Part shown: positions 1 through 11,188 of the stretch, one piece after another
Position numbering within the stretch: position 1 is the first letter of the stretch
How the letters are laid out: each line of letters starts with the position of its first letter
Origin: Schistosoma haematobium
Lineage: Eukaryota > Platyhelminthes > Trematoda > Strigeidida > Schistosomatidae
DNA length: 64,000 bases
Direction of reading: 5' to 3'
NCBI RefSeq assembly: GCF_000699445.3
Contig: NC_067196.1
Location: 47,595,364 to 47,659,363, forward strand
Position numbers and translations under genes: made by a program
The notes under the pieces: model-generated
Told to the model about the DNA's origin: nothing
What the model saw: the letters and a program-made list of their open reading frames with translations, nothing else
The model's database searches: none

Positions 1-1689
1 TAGAGGATATGTTTCAAAGGCTATAGATATATCAAGAAGCGTTTAGTCTAGGCTGGGTAGTAGTTGTAAAAGATGTGTAGCATGGCATACCCACTCATGA
101 TCTGGCGCGAGTGAGTGGACGAGAGCCTTCACTAGGTGTGTGGAGCAAAACAGATAAGGTTAACATCAGTGTCGAAAACTTACAGAACAATTTATTTTGG
201 GGGTTTATTCACTACTACAGTACTGTTCCACGATCTCAGTAAAACCTTACTGCAACCACCAGCCTGGCCTCTTTGAAATAGGGAACAACGTGTAAATTTC
301 AGCAATAAATACTCTCAGATAGGATCATTAGTCTTTAGTTAAATGTGAAATCACTAACGGAAACGACAGGGTGCACCATCATTATCTAAGTTCTACAACT
401 TTGAAAGCTTATTCACTTAAACTTCACATGCCTTTCTAGGTGGTCTGTCATGCTATACTTTTAGGTGATTTATTCGTTAGTTTCGCTTCAGCCGCTATAA
501 TTACAATACTTCAACAAATATGTAGCAACGAATATATTAAGTTATGAAAGGAATAGCTATTAAGATCCTCGTATGAATTGAAGTGCAGTGAAGTATAATT
601 GGTGTAAATCAACGTTAAAATGAAGATTTCAATCGAATTTCCCAAGTAAAACAAAATGTATGAGGATTTATTGAAGTATTTGACAGAAACTCATAATTGT
701 ATTTAATAGTACGACTTCAAAGTTGCCTAGTATACATAATAGGTCAACTGTATATAGTGGAATCAAGCGAAGATTGCTTTATTATTATTGACCACAACAA
801 TTTCAAATAATTTGTTTCTGTGTCAACTATATTCCCAAATTGATTGCCCGTATTTCCCCCCATTTTTGTTTTACGTTGGATGTGTGCTAACCTCTTCAGG
901 AACATCATATTTCGGTTGGCTCGGCTATAATAAAGTACACGTCAAATATTTAACCAGAACCTTCGTTATTCCATACTGCTTTTGACTTCTCAAATACTTC
1001 ATTCAAAGCCCACAAAATGACGGTTGATGGTTGATTTATTTTCTCGTAATTTCGTAACCTGTTATTCTGATAAGCTGAATGTCCTGAAAGTCCTTTCAAA
1101 GTTCTGTATTCAACAGTTGTCTTTTCTCGGGGTCACTACGATCGAATTATAGGTGTTTGACTAACATAGTCATGATTATCTATTTCTACCGGTGACAACT
1201 CACAATGGTCTTTCAGGCTTTTGGCTTGGGTTGACTCTGAAATGTGGTATATGACCAATATATGAATATAATATGAACGGGGTAAAACAATGACTACACC
1301 ACGAGTAATTCTCAATATAAAACAACATTCATGCCGGACATAATCAAAAGGTTTTCTTTTACGACTAAACAAAAGACATTGATAATATGCAAAACAAAAA
1401 TTAAATTTGTGCACAAAATAGGGCTACTCAGTTCCATGCTAGTGAGTAACCCTCGTTTTGCAGATATAATAAACTGGACTGGTAGTGAATAGGTCTTGAT
1501 GTAGATCTTAGACTGTCCAGTAGACCGCGAGGTTATCTTTTCAAGCACACAAAGCTTTTCGACACTCAATACAAACTAATGTGAGAGATAATACACATAA
1601 AAAATAAGGAAATGAATGAACACTTGAGTTGTAATGTTCAGAAATTTACTTAGATGTCTGTGGTCGATTCTTAACCAATCAACCTAAGT
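1..1689. other. no gene recognised; degraded non-coding sequence
   Basis: I see no convincing exon here. The short open frames have no recognisable motif and no splice context. The stretch is less AT-rich than most of the window, which suits old decayed mobile-element sequence. Confidence 0.5.
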
Positions 1690-2015
1690 TGTTGTAACTG
1701 TCCAATCAGTGATATCCTATATAGAAGTCTCACCATTGTCTAAACTGAGCCGTCCTTTCGTGACAATAGGTGGTTGTCGATAAGGTCGTCTGGATAGTAA
1801 ATCTGGGCTGTAAGAGATAATATATTTGATATGAAAAGGAAAAAGTTGCGTGATGCTACCACGCCTGAGTAGCCGAGCCATGTCATACCGGTTAAGTGTT
1901 CCCGCACTCACCATTTCTGACCTCTCCCTGCCAAATAATGGATGTGAATCTTCTCAGTTATCGTATGTCTAGCTTCGAGGTTCATGTGGTTGAGAACCAA
2001 CAGCACAATGTTTTC
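1690..2015. repeat. LTR-like dispersed repeat, copy 1
   Basis: It begins TGTTGTAACTG and is related along its length to 4534-4875. Shared landmarks are the start, a GAAGTC-CACC block, ACCACGCCTG followed by GCCGAGCCATG, and GAGGTTCATGTGGT (GAGGATTGTGTGGT in copy 2). The TG start resembles the two solo LTRs at 5564 and 7888, so a diverged LTR is likely. I found no matching end or target duplication. Confidence 0.4.
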
Positions 2016-3784
2016 GTACTACGGAAGCTTTTGACTATATATTAGGTTAGCTGCACTGCTGAGGAATTTTATGTTTTTTGATGCAACTTCACATAGTAGC
2101 ACTTTCCTAATTCAGCACATCAATTGTGTTTTAATATAATGGTTGAGAGGGGGACCCGAAGAAGCGTCGCACAATATACAGAACGACGTGGTTTGATGTT
2201 ATCGAATAAACCTTGGCTTTGTCGAGTTCTTTTTACTTTCAGACCAAACAGTTGAAGTCTGGTCACTGGAGTTATTATGACATCCTTGTCGTAATTTTAT
2301 TCAGGTGTTTAATGATCTTATTTCTTGGCGATCCTGCTGCAAGCATTGGTCTGAAATTTCCTGGTTTATTTTCTCTGTGACTTCAGTAATCCATATACTT
2401 GCTATGTTTACCGTGGGTGATTATGAATGGTGCTGCATTTTCAAATTACGGAATTTTGCCGTTTACATTTGCTTCTATTAACTGACATACACCATGTACA
2501 CTTTGTTTTGTGTGGTTTCTATAAGCATAATCGAGGTTCGCTCATCGGACCTTCGTTTACTTCCCCTTAGCTTGTTTTGCGTCGGAAGGTGCAAAGGTAA
2601 TCAATAAATCTGTGGAGTAACTCAGTTTTGTCGTCATCCACTCTACCGCTCTCCCCGTTCAATACGTAAAACTTAACCTCTGATGTTAGGCTAGAGTGAA
2701 AAACCAACAATTCGCAGAGGAAAGAGTACCTTTCTCCCCATTTCATAACCTCAGGTTTTGAAGTTTAAGCTCTATGTCAATCGATATGTACTACAATGAA
2801 TCACAGTCAAAATATGTTTTACCCCATTCTCTTATATATAGGTCGATATTTACGGATGTGGAAGGCGGGGATTCAGAAGTGTCGGTGTGATATGCAACCA
2901 GTCTGTCAGTGGTATGTATTTACTGGTACTCTAAGACCTCGATACCTGCTAAAATTTACCGGGATGTCTCCAAATGTTGTGAGATAATAAAGATTATTGC
3001 TAAGGACGCGGTAACATTAGGACTTCAGATTGTACGGTTCGTCAGTTATCCGATACTGCCATTAATACACCTATAAGATGCCGTCTAGAGAACGGGATTA
3101 ACAACGTCTCACCATCGTGGAAAGGATGCTAATCGTCTGTGGAGATTATGAAGAAGGAAGGTCAATACCATAATTAAACGTAGAAATAAAACCTGCCGAG
3201 TTTGGACCGGAGCATTAATGTTATAACTTGTGCAATAGGGATAAATAGATGGAATATGATCACGGTGTACTTAAGTAGGTAAGGACCCCCTTGAATCTCA
3301 AAACTACACTAAAGAGGACGTTATTTAGAGACAGAAGTTGAAAGGGTTGAAAAAAGCATAGGCTAACAATTGCAGTACGAATCAGTAGGCTATGGAGCGT
3401 TTTTCTTGGGGGGAGGGTAGTGTTACAGGAGAACTGAAGACAGTTGACGAATTAAAACCCTTTTATTGTATATTCATAATTTACTGTGTTTTTGGATGTA
3501 TTTGTCTTACTTAACTTTCGAACTTGTTTGTTTATATCATTATTTCGGGTTTGGTTTCCCTTTGTCGTTGGTTTGGTATTTGGTAGTTTTGTCTCCGGGA
3601 CCCTACAAAATTGAAGATTGTTTTGTAATTGTTATAATTATTGTTGTTAGAACGACATTTGTTCGACTATCTGTGAATTGCGAATAGATTTGGTATCTAA
3701 ATTGGAGTTTGATCGAAAGTCCGTACTTCAATAACTGGAACGAGCAAAACTTGGACGTAACAGGTAGTGATGAGACTATGGATT
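2016..3784. other. no gene recognised
   Basis: There are only short frames without motifs. A CACTGCTGAGGA string at 2054-2065 resembles the start of the family B hammerhead core, but the ribozyme does not follow it. The rest looks like decayed repeat sequence. Confidence 0.4.
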
Positions 3785-4110
3785 AAATCCTTCAAGCAGA
3801 GCGTCAACAGATCTGTTCTCTGAACTGTCGGCTCTTGCCTCTTTTTTTATTTCCCTGTGAAATCATAGAGCGTCTGTTCTGTGGTATCTTTATAGACCAT
3901 CATTTACTAGCAAGCTTCTTTTTAGATCGGCAGCACAGTTTTAGGAAGAGGCATTCCTTTAGCATGGAGTTGGTGTATGAAATAGATAGATGTACTAACA
4001 TCTTTGATTCTAACTATAGGGTAGGTATCATGCGTCTTAACATTTTGAATAATGTTTATCATAAAGTTCATGCAGATAAATATTTACTTACTGTTGGTTT
4101 ATTGGCTTAA
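3785..4110 (+). pseudogene. LINE reverse transcriptase relic (CR1/Jockey type)
   Basis: The frame 3835-4110 reads as the middle of a non-LTR reverse transcriptase. A QHSFRKRHS block corresponds to the usual QHGFRKGRSC. It is followed by a degraded motif A region, where the expected F-x-D-F-S-K-A-F-D-K-V has become MRLNILNNVYHKVHADK. The catalytic aspartate is gone and no other RT motif flanks it, so this is an isolated dead fragment. Confidence 0.6.
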
Positions 4111-4533
4111 TTCATAATTTGTCAGTCCATACTTTGCTCTCGTCCGATATTAGAGCACAATCAGTTGATTCATTCGTAGTTTGCGACCACTGATTGCAAC
4201 AAAACCAAATTCCATTTCAGGTGTCACGGTTTATTTGTAAATTACGAGTAATCAACCCAAATATATCGTTTCAATAATAAATATAGCAGATACAAAATAA
4301 ACCAGTTCTTAGTATTTCGGAGCAAAACTTCCAAAATATATGTCTCATGCGATAATAACACTTTCTCTTACAATTAAGTGTAAATTTAGCAATTTTGGCG
4401 ACTTTGTTTTTGTATGTTCACCACATTTTTGGTTTGCATGAGATCAGCATAAGTTGATCTGTAGAATTATGGTCTACTATAGTATTAGTGCTGCTCTAAT
4501 AATAGACCTAACCCTAAATTTGTAGATTTGTCA
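4111..4533. other. nothing recognised
   Basis: AT-rich sequence without a supported feature. Confidence 0.4.
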
Positions 4534-4875
4534 TGATATAACTGCCTAATCTATAAGATCTTACGTGGAAGTCACACCGTCGACTACGCCAACTCACTGT
4601 ATCGTATCAATTACCAATGCATGATGTAGAACAAGGTTAGGCTAGAGAAAGAACAATATATTTAATATGAATAAAAGATATAAGATAACATTCAGCAGGG
4701 ACCACGCCTGCATGTCCGAGCCATGCCGTTCGATCAACTCTAATTCATTGAATTCCTTATTCGCGCCTTCTCCATCGTTAGGTATTTCTCCGCGTTAAAT
4801 ATTGAATACCTATTTTCCGAGTAGTGTTGTGTTCAGCTTTGAGGATTGTGTGGTCATGGTCCAATGCCACTACAG
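4534..4875. repeat. LTR-like dispersed repeat, copy 2
   Basis: Diverged relative of 1690-2015 with the same block order. It begins TGATATAACTG, directly after TGTCA, but I could not find a second TGTCA to confirm a target duplication. Confidence 0.4.
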
Positions 4876-5558
4876 ATCCGCCTGTGTGTTTTGTTTTCTA
4901 GTTCTTGTTTTGATCTCATACACTCTATTACCATCTCTTATGAGCCTGTTTTACTTCATCACTTGAATTTGGTGGCAACCATAGCGAGTGTCTTTTTTCG
5001 ATTTTTACTCTTTGGCTGACAGATTAAACTATTCTTAGAGTATCTAAGTCAGATCCCAGTACGATAGAGAGGTGCGAATAAATAAGTAAACATTTTTGAG
5101 GATTTTGACAACTTATTCACCTGATCCACTTTAAATTTGATGAAACTGACATTTTTTGATTAGCTGATTAGAATCTTACTCAACTTAACCTCCCTGTTTT
5201 GAACTCACTAGTGGGAAGAGACAAGTATTTAACAACCCCAGCTATAAAGGTTTGGAAATTACATGAAATGCATGTTTAGGTTCAGTTATAGTGCTAACTA
5301 CCAGATATTCCCCACTGTTAGCTTTCTCGCTATCCAGCTTTGGAGTCTGTGAAAGTGTATAGTCAAGTTTAGCCCCACCCATATATGTGGCGAGCGAAAA
5401 TTCCGGTGATACGGAGCGCACTGTAGAAATGGAATGATTGGTTTACACAGACTCGTCTGGCGTAGAAGCAGGGTTTATCCCCGAAGACGTGCTTATCTCC
5501 ACCACGTCCTCGTTTATTTGTATGTAAAACCAAGTAAACCTAACAGCCATCTTCAATG
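4876..5558. other. nothing recognised
   Basis: No frame with a recognisable motif. The stretch separates the LTR-like repeat from the solo LTR that begins at 5564. Confidence 0.4.
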
Positions 5559-5563
5559 GGTCA

Positions 5564-6061
5564 TGTTATGACTTTATGTCCGGCTTTCATCACTCAATTT
5601 ATCCACCAATCAAAATACGACTTATACAGTCTCCTCACTGTGCCAAACCAATGGCGTTCGACCGGTATGGGCAGTCTGGCGTCCTTATTGGTCCTATGTC
5701 CGCCTAGCCCGTCCACTTGAGTCCAGAACACCAAATACCAGCTTCCAATATGTGAATCGAATCATTTATTTCAGACATACTGGGTTTATATATCGACCAA
5801 ATAGACCGCAATGCACCATAAAGTAGGAAATAACATTTGTACACAATAAAGCCAAAAAGTAGTCAATAAACTGAACATAGCTTAAGAACAGCAAATCGTA
5901 CAATAATAAATTATAGGCCAAAATAAAACTTATAGTAAGAGGAATATAAATATGCATAATCTAATTATTGAATAGTTATACCATAAGAATGTAAAGATAA
6001 TATTAGTCAATTAATATATCTCAGAAGTCACTCGTGATTTAATCTACGCTCGGATATAACA
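5564..6061. mobile_element. solo LTR with 5-bp target duplication (GGTCA)
   Basis: The 498-bp unit starts TGTTATGAC and ends GGATATAACA, so it has short inverted TGTTAT/ATAACA ends. It is flanked on both sides by GGTCA (5559-5563 and 6062-6066). From about 5700 it aligns with 7888-8354 through shared blocks TGAGTCCAGAAC, ACATTTGTACA and AATCGTACAATAATA. TG..CA ends plus an exact 5-bp duplication are the signature of LTR-retrotransposon integration. With no internal region present, it is a solo LTR left by recombination. I do not assign the family name. Confidence 0.8.
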
Positions 6062-6179
6062 GGTCATAAGGGAGATCAAAGACATTTTTAGACGTAAGGT
6101 GCACGATCCATGAGTGGCTCACGTACGGTTAATTTAAGAGTAGGAATTTATTTATAGATTATCCAGTGAGAAAAAATTA

Positions 6180-8985
6180 TTTCGAGATCCTCGAACGAAG
6201 CCCGGTGTCAAGAGGAGGACTCAGAAAAATGACAGGATCCTGCTACTCCTATCCAGGAAAAATCCACCGTCACCGGTAAGTGATGTTGAGAGAGCTAAAG
6301 CGTTAACAAAATATTCTGATAAAGTATTTCCCAACGACAGTAATAAAAAACTAGCCATTAGTCCCAGGAACGGAGGGTTGTTGATGAATTTTGTGCTTAT
6401 TTAAAAGGACTCTGTCTTACGACAACTCCAACATCTTAAATCGGACACGTCCAGTGGTTTTGATGATACACATCTACATATGAGGGCAGGTTTGGAGGAT
6501 ATTCGTCCCGAAGCACAGGTATTTCGGGAGTCATAGTAATCTTCACATCTGAACATTAGAAAGAGTCATAGTAATGGTAATAGAACTTCCGATACATGTA
6601 AGGCTAACTCTATTGAGTCTTTGCGTCTTACGAGCTGTTTGCAGGTCATCTCATGATTTTGATGTATGAGGTATTTAGGACATGATACTAGACGTATATG
6701 AAATAAGATTTAGAATTTGGGATTCTTGAGGCGAGGTCTTTCAGGCATGAAGCGAATAAAGTTGAAAGGTTTCGACGGGGTCAAACTGGCGAAATGTCCG
6801 TCAGACCTCTCTACTGAATATAGACTGAGATGTCATGTCCTATTTCCGCTACTTCACCACAGATCTCGAATTGATTGGGTAGTAGTGGTAGTGACGGTAT
6901 TCCCCCATTACTGTTAGGCGAAAATTCAAGTCTGAAAAAGCTGAGACTATCAGACTATTTTGGCGAAGTCTACTCAACGTGTATTGCTAACAATACTTGC
7001 CCTAATCACACCGAGATGCCAGCCATAGGGCCTGTACATGTGACTGAGGAGACTGTTCTTCCATTGATCCCTAACCTCAAACCTTGTAAGATACCGGGAC
7101 CTGATGCGTTACATCTACAATTTCTGTCATCATTTGCAGACATTATTTCAGGATCGCTGATGATGCTCCTCAACATGTCCATTCCATTCATTCAACTCTC
7201 TAGAGATAGGAAAGATGCTAGTCAGTCCTACATTTAAAGATGGTTAGAGGCAGATCGTATCGAACTACCAGCCTGTTGGTTTAGCCAACATAGCTGTCAA
7301 GTCATTTGAAAAGATGATTTGGGTTAAGTAATTAGGTCACATAGTTTCGTACAATTTTTAAGCTCCCGAGAAACTCGGGTTTCGGAACAAGCATTCATGT
7401 TTAACCAACTTACTTATTACGAGAGAGGATTGGACGGCAACCCCAGTCTGTCGATGTAGTATTTATAGACTTGAGAGAGGCGTCTGACAACTTTTCACAC
7501 TTGGGTCTTACTCAGAAGCTCTCGAGCTTCGGAATAAGAGGTACTGTACAGGAATGGATAGGAAACTTTTTATTTGACCTCATAATGAGAGTGAGGGTTA
7601 ATGGGACACCATTCGAATGGAAGCCAGTCAAGAGTGGCGCACCCCAAGGCACTATCTCAGGTTCCCTACTTTTCCTTCTCTACGGAAATGAACTACCACC
7701 ATTGCTTAAGTCATCGACATTATTGTTTTAAGGATGATGTCAGAATCTGGAGAATAATAAGAAGTGAGGCTGATCATTCCGATCTCTAAGCTCACCTAAA
7801 CGAATTAGTCAGATGAGCTCGACGTCGGGGCTTAGAAGTTAGTTCTGGGAAGGTTGTGCTTATGCATATTGGACGCAGTAATAGTTATGTTGTAACTGTG
7901 ACTGAGGATTAGAGCGACGCGTATTATCGATCGGACCAAAGACGCGTAAAACACGTAAGAACGACCTAGAGTCCCGAGTGGCCCTGCTTCCTTGTTTAGC
8001 CCAGCCAGTTGAGTCCAGAACGCAAGTCTCAGACTCATTATATTTCAAGTATACTGAGTTTATATACCAATCAACCCGACCACAACGTACCAATAAAATA
8101 TGAAACAACATTTGTACAAGAATTAACCAGATGTGGCTGTGAATGTGGGAGGTAGCGATTAACAGATTGGGAATAATTCATGAATGGTAAATCGTACAAT
8201 AATAGTTCATAGGTCAACATAATCTCATAATAAGAGGGGCATGAATATGAACAGTTTAGTTGCATAACAATTATACGATAGAAATATAATCACAATATTG
8301 GTCCATGAATGGATCCCAAAAATTACCATTCATTATTCATATCGGGATACAACAAGTTATTAGTATACTATTGACAGCACATCTTTTCCATGCGTGCAAG
8401 AACATAAAAACTTAGGAACAATAATAAGTCACGACTTGAAGCAATTACACATTGCCACGCGGCTGTTGCCAAAGGGTCTCATGCGTTATGGTCACTTCGC
8501 CGAGCATTCAAAGGCTTTGAAGAGATGTTTCGAATCTTATATTCCACCTATGTAAGACCATATTAGAGTACCGCATCCATGTCTGATAATGGATACTAAC
8601 CCACTTGAGCGCGTTCAGCGTGTGGGAACAGAGTTGAAGAAGGGTCTTTCTAAACTCTTTTACGATGAGCGCTTAAAACGCCTAATGATTTCCCCATGTC
8701 GTATCGTAGGACGGCATGTGACCTTATATTGGCATTTCGTATCTTTAATTATGATTGGGGTACTAATATGTCTTATATTTTTGCTCTCTCCAGCACTAAT
8801 AACGTCCGAGGTCACAGCAAGAAGGTTCACAAACCGCGATCTAATAAACTTAAAGTGGGGTTCTGTTTTTCTCATAGAGCGGTCAATGAATGGAACGCTA
8901 TACTCGTACAAGTGGTATCAGCCCCATCAGTGAACATTTTCAAGGAGAAGCTAGACCTTCAATGGAAAGCAAACTGTCAGGATTG
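6180..8985 (+). mobile_element. degraded CR1-like LINE (reverse transcriptase), interrupted by a solo LTR
   Basis: Fragments in different frames follow the order of a CR1-type reverse transcriptase. At about 6930-7200 is the N-terminal RT region with K-I-P-G-P-D-A. At 7460-7730 is a motif A area with its aspartates lost (LREASDNFSHLG), then motif B GAPQGTISGSLLF. At 7728-7745 motif C reads FKDD, and the C-terminal domain runs to 8985 (RRTACDLILAF, HSKKVHKPRSNKL, FFSHR-like FCFSHRAVNEWN). Stops and frameshifts are frequent. The LTR at 7888-8354 splits the reading between IHIGRSNSY and IDSTSFPC. The element ends about 110 bp before the CSN7 start codon. Confidence 0.8.
7888..8354. mobile_element. 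solo LTR with 5-bp target duplication (AGTTA)
   Basis: The 467-bp unit starts TGTTGTAACTG and ends GATACAACA, with inverted TGTTGTA/TACAACA ends. Flanking duplications AGTTA lie at 7883-7887 and 8355-8359. It is a relative of 5564-6061. It sits inside the reverse-transcriptase reading frame of the CR1-like LINE, so it integrated after that LINE. Confidence 0.85.
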
Positions 8986-9094
8986 ACACAGGTCCACCAA
9001 CCTACTACCCTTATAATTGAAGACTGAATGTTTTTCGTTTGTAGGTCAGTGCACGTGCTCATTTTGACCCTCAGGGTCGCACTCACAGCAACCT

Positions 9095-9191
9095 ATGTCT
9101 TCGGAGAAGATAGAGTCGTTCCTGAGTCAATTATCCAATACAGATTTATCTAAACTACCTGAGCTTATTCAGTCTATCACTGAATGTCCAG
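9095..9191 (+). CDS. COPS7: CSN7 exon 1
   Basis: The 97-nt exon encodes residues 1-32 (MSSEKIESFLSQLSN...) plus the first base of a glycine codon. A 40-nt intron (9192-9231, GTTTGA...CGAG) follows. Skipping it restores ECPG-LFVFGE, which reading through it would break. Confidence 0.88.
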
Positions 9192-11122
9192 GTTTGATTT
9201 CTGGTTGGACATATGCCTTTATTTTCTCGAGGTTTGTTCGTCTTTGGTGAATTTCTTGATCATCCAAAAATTAAATCGATTGAGAATGGGGAATATTCTC
9301 AGTATTACAACTTAATGAACCTATTTTGCTACGGGACGTTCGAGTTACTTTCCACCAACCGGTCTGCATATCCTGATTTACGACCAACTCAAGTTCGGAA
9401 GTTAAAGCAGCTCTCGATAATTGATGAAGCGCATAACCAGAAGCACATACCTTATGGTCTTCTGTTTAAGAAGCTCGATATTGCATCTTCAAGAGAACTT
9501 GAAGACCTTGTTATCGAACTTTTTTACCTCAAAGCCATAACAGGAAAACTTGACCAACAGAAAGCACTGTTAGAGGTCAACTCTGCCATTGGGCGTGATA
9601 TACGTATTGAGCAGGTAAAATGATGATATATTTCACCAATTAGCAGATAGATGAGCTGCATCAAAAGCTGGATTCATGGGGTGTTCGAGTCGAGTCTGTA
9701 TTGGCTCATATAGCTAATGAAATAAAGATGGTTAATGAGCGACGATATGAATCCGAGTTACATCAAAAGGAGATTTTGGAAGCGTCATTGTCTATCAAAG
9801 AAGCATTGCGTGGCCAAATGGCGAAATCAGACGTATGTTTTCTTGCTTGTACTTATAAATCAACAAATCTGTATTGAGGGAACTTTGGCAGATCTATGAT
9901 TTTATATACTCCTATGTTTAGTGTGTGATGTATGAAAATAGACCATTGAGTCAATATACTGCTTCCAGGCCATTATGTATTCAGCGATATATGATGTGAT
10001 TCAAATATAATCGGATGTATCATGATCTTAAAGTATCTATTTTCATTTTTCAAGGGATTCCAAACAATAATCTATTTAAGGTATAGACTTCTATAGGGTT
10101 GACTAAGGCTGTTTTAATTCACAAACCCGCTAGTTGCCTCGTGAAAATTTTAAGAGTTTGTTATATTCGTTATCTTGATCGATGACCGAGGGCAGATGAA
10201 TTAAGTAAGAACTGAAATCCAAATTTTCTTGAATATATATTTCAAATTTAAAACAATTAGTCCCTTTGATAAATTTCGATAATGATATTAAAAGACGAAG
10301 ATTATCAGAACTATGTGATATATCAGCGCAATACATTTCGAACAATCTGGTCACACATATACTTGTTAAGAGCATTTATATATAAAAATAAAAGGTCAAC
10401 TAGACAGGAAACGGGGTAAGAGGAGATAAGGATAATGATAAGAGTAATAATAATAATAATGTGAACACAAAGTGAAACCTAATTACTCTGGTAATATTGA
10501 CTTATTATCCAGAGTAATTAGGTTTCACTTTGTGTTCACATTATTATTATTATTACTCTTATCATTATCCTTATCTCCTCTTACCCCGTTTCCTGTCTAG
10601 TTGACCTTTATTTTTATATATAAATGCTCTTAACAAGTATATGTGTGATCAGATTGTTCGAAATGTATTGCGCTAATATATCACATAGTTCTGATAATCT
10701 TCGTCTCCTAATATCATTATCGAAATATATATTTCAGTAATTGGATTCACTAGCATGTACAGTAGTAGCAAAAAGTGAAGGTGTGATTAGATTGAATAGG
10801 CACAACCGGACTGGAATAAAATTAGTATTGCATGGACACCAGATATAGGCCTCTGTAATTGTAGTGCATTTACATTAACACTGACATTTAGGGTCACCAG
10901 TAATTGTATTAGAATAGAACTAACAGTGGTAACCGAATAACTAGCAATTATGTTGTATTATAATAAATCCAGGACCAAACTAGACTGATCTAATCTGGAT
11001 TATAGTGATATGAGCACAAGTTCTCTGGCGTCAATTAGCATGTCAAGTATTTATAGATCAATATGATAGAATAAGACCAACGGTTATATAGATAGACACA
11101 ACCAACAAAAGGAATATTAGGG

Positions 11123-11188
<66 letters not shown>

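Noticed and set aside
2054..2065. Start of a family B hammerhead
   Set aside because: Only CACTGCTGAGGA is present. Stem II, GAAA and the cleavage site are absent.
10441..10560. CRISPR-like or tandem array
   Set aside because: The repeated blocks are the two arms of one inverted repeat, not direct repeats with spacers. No CRISPR array exists in the window.
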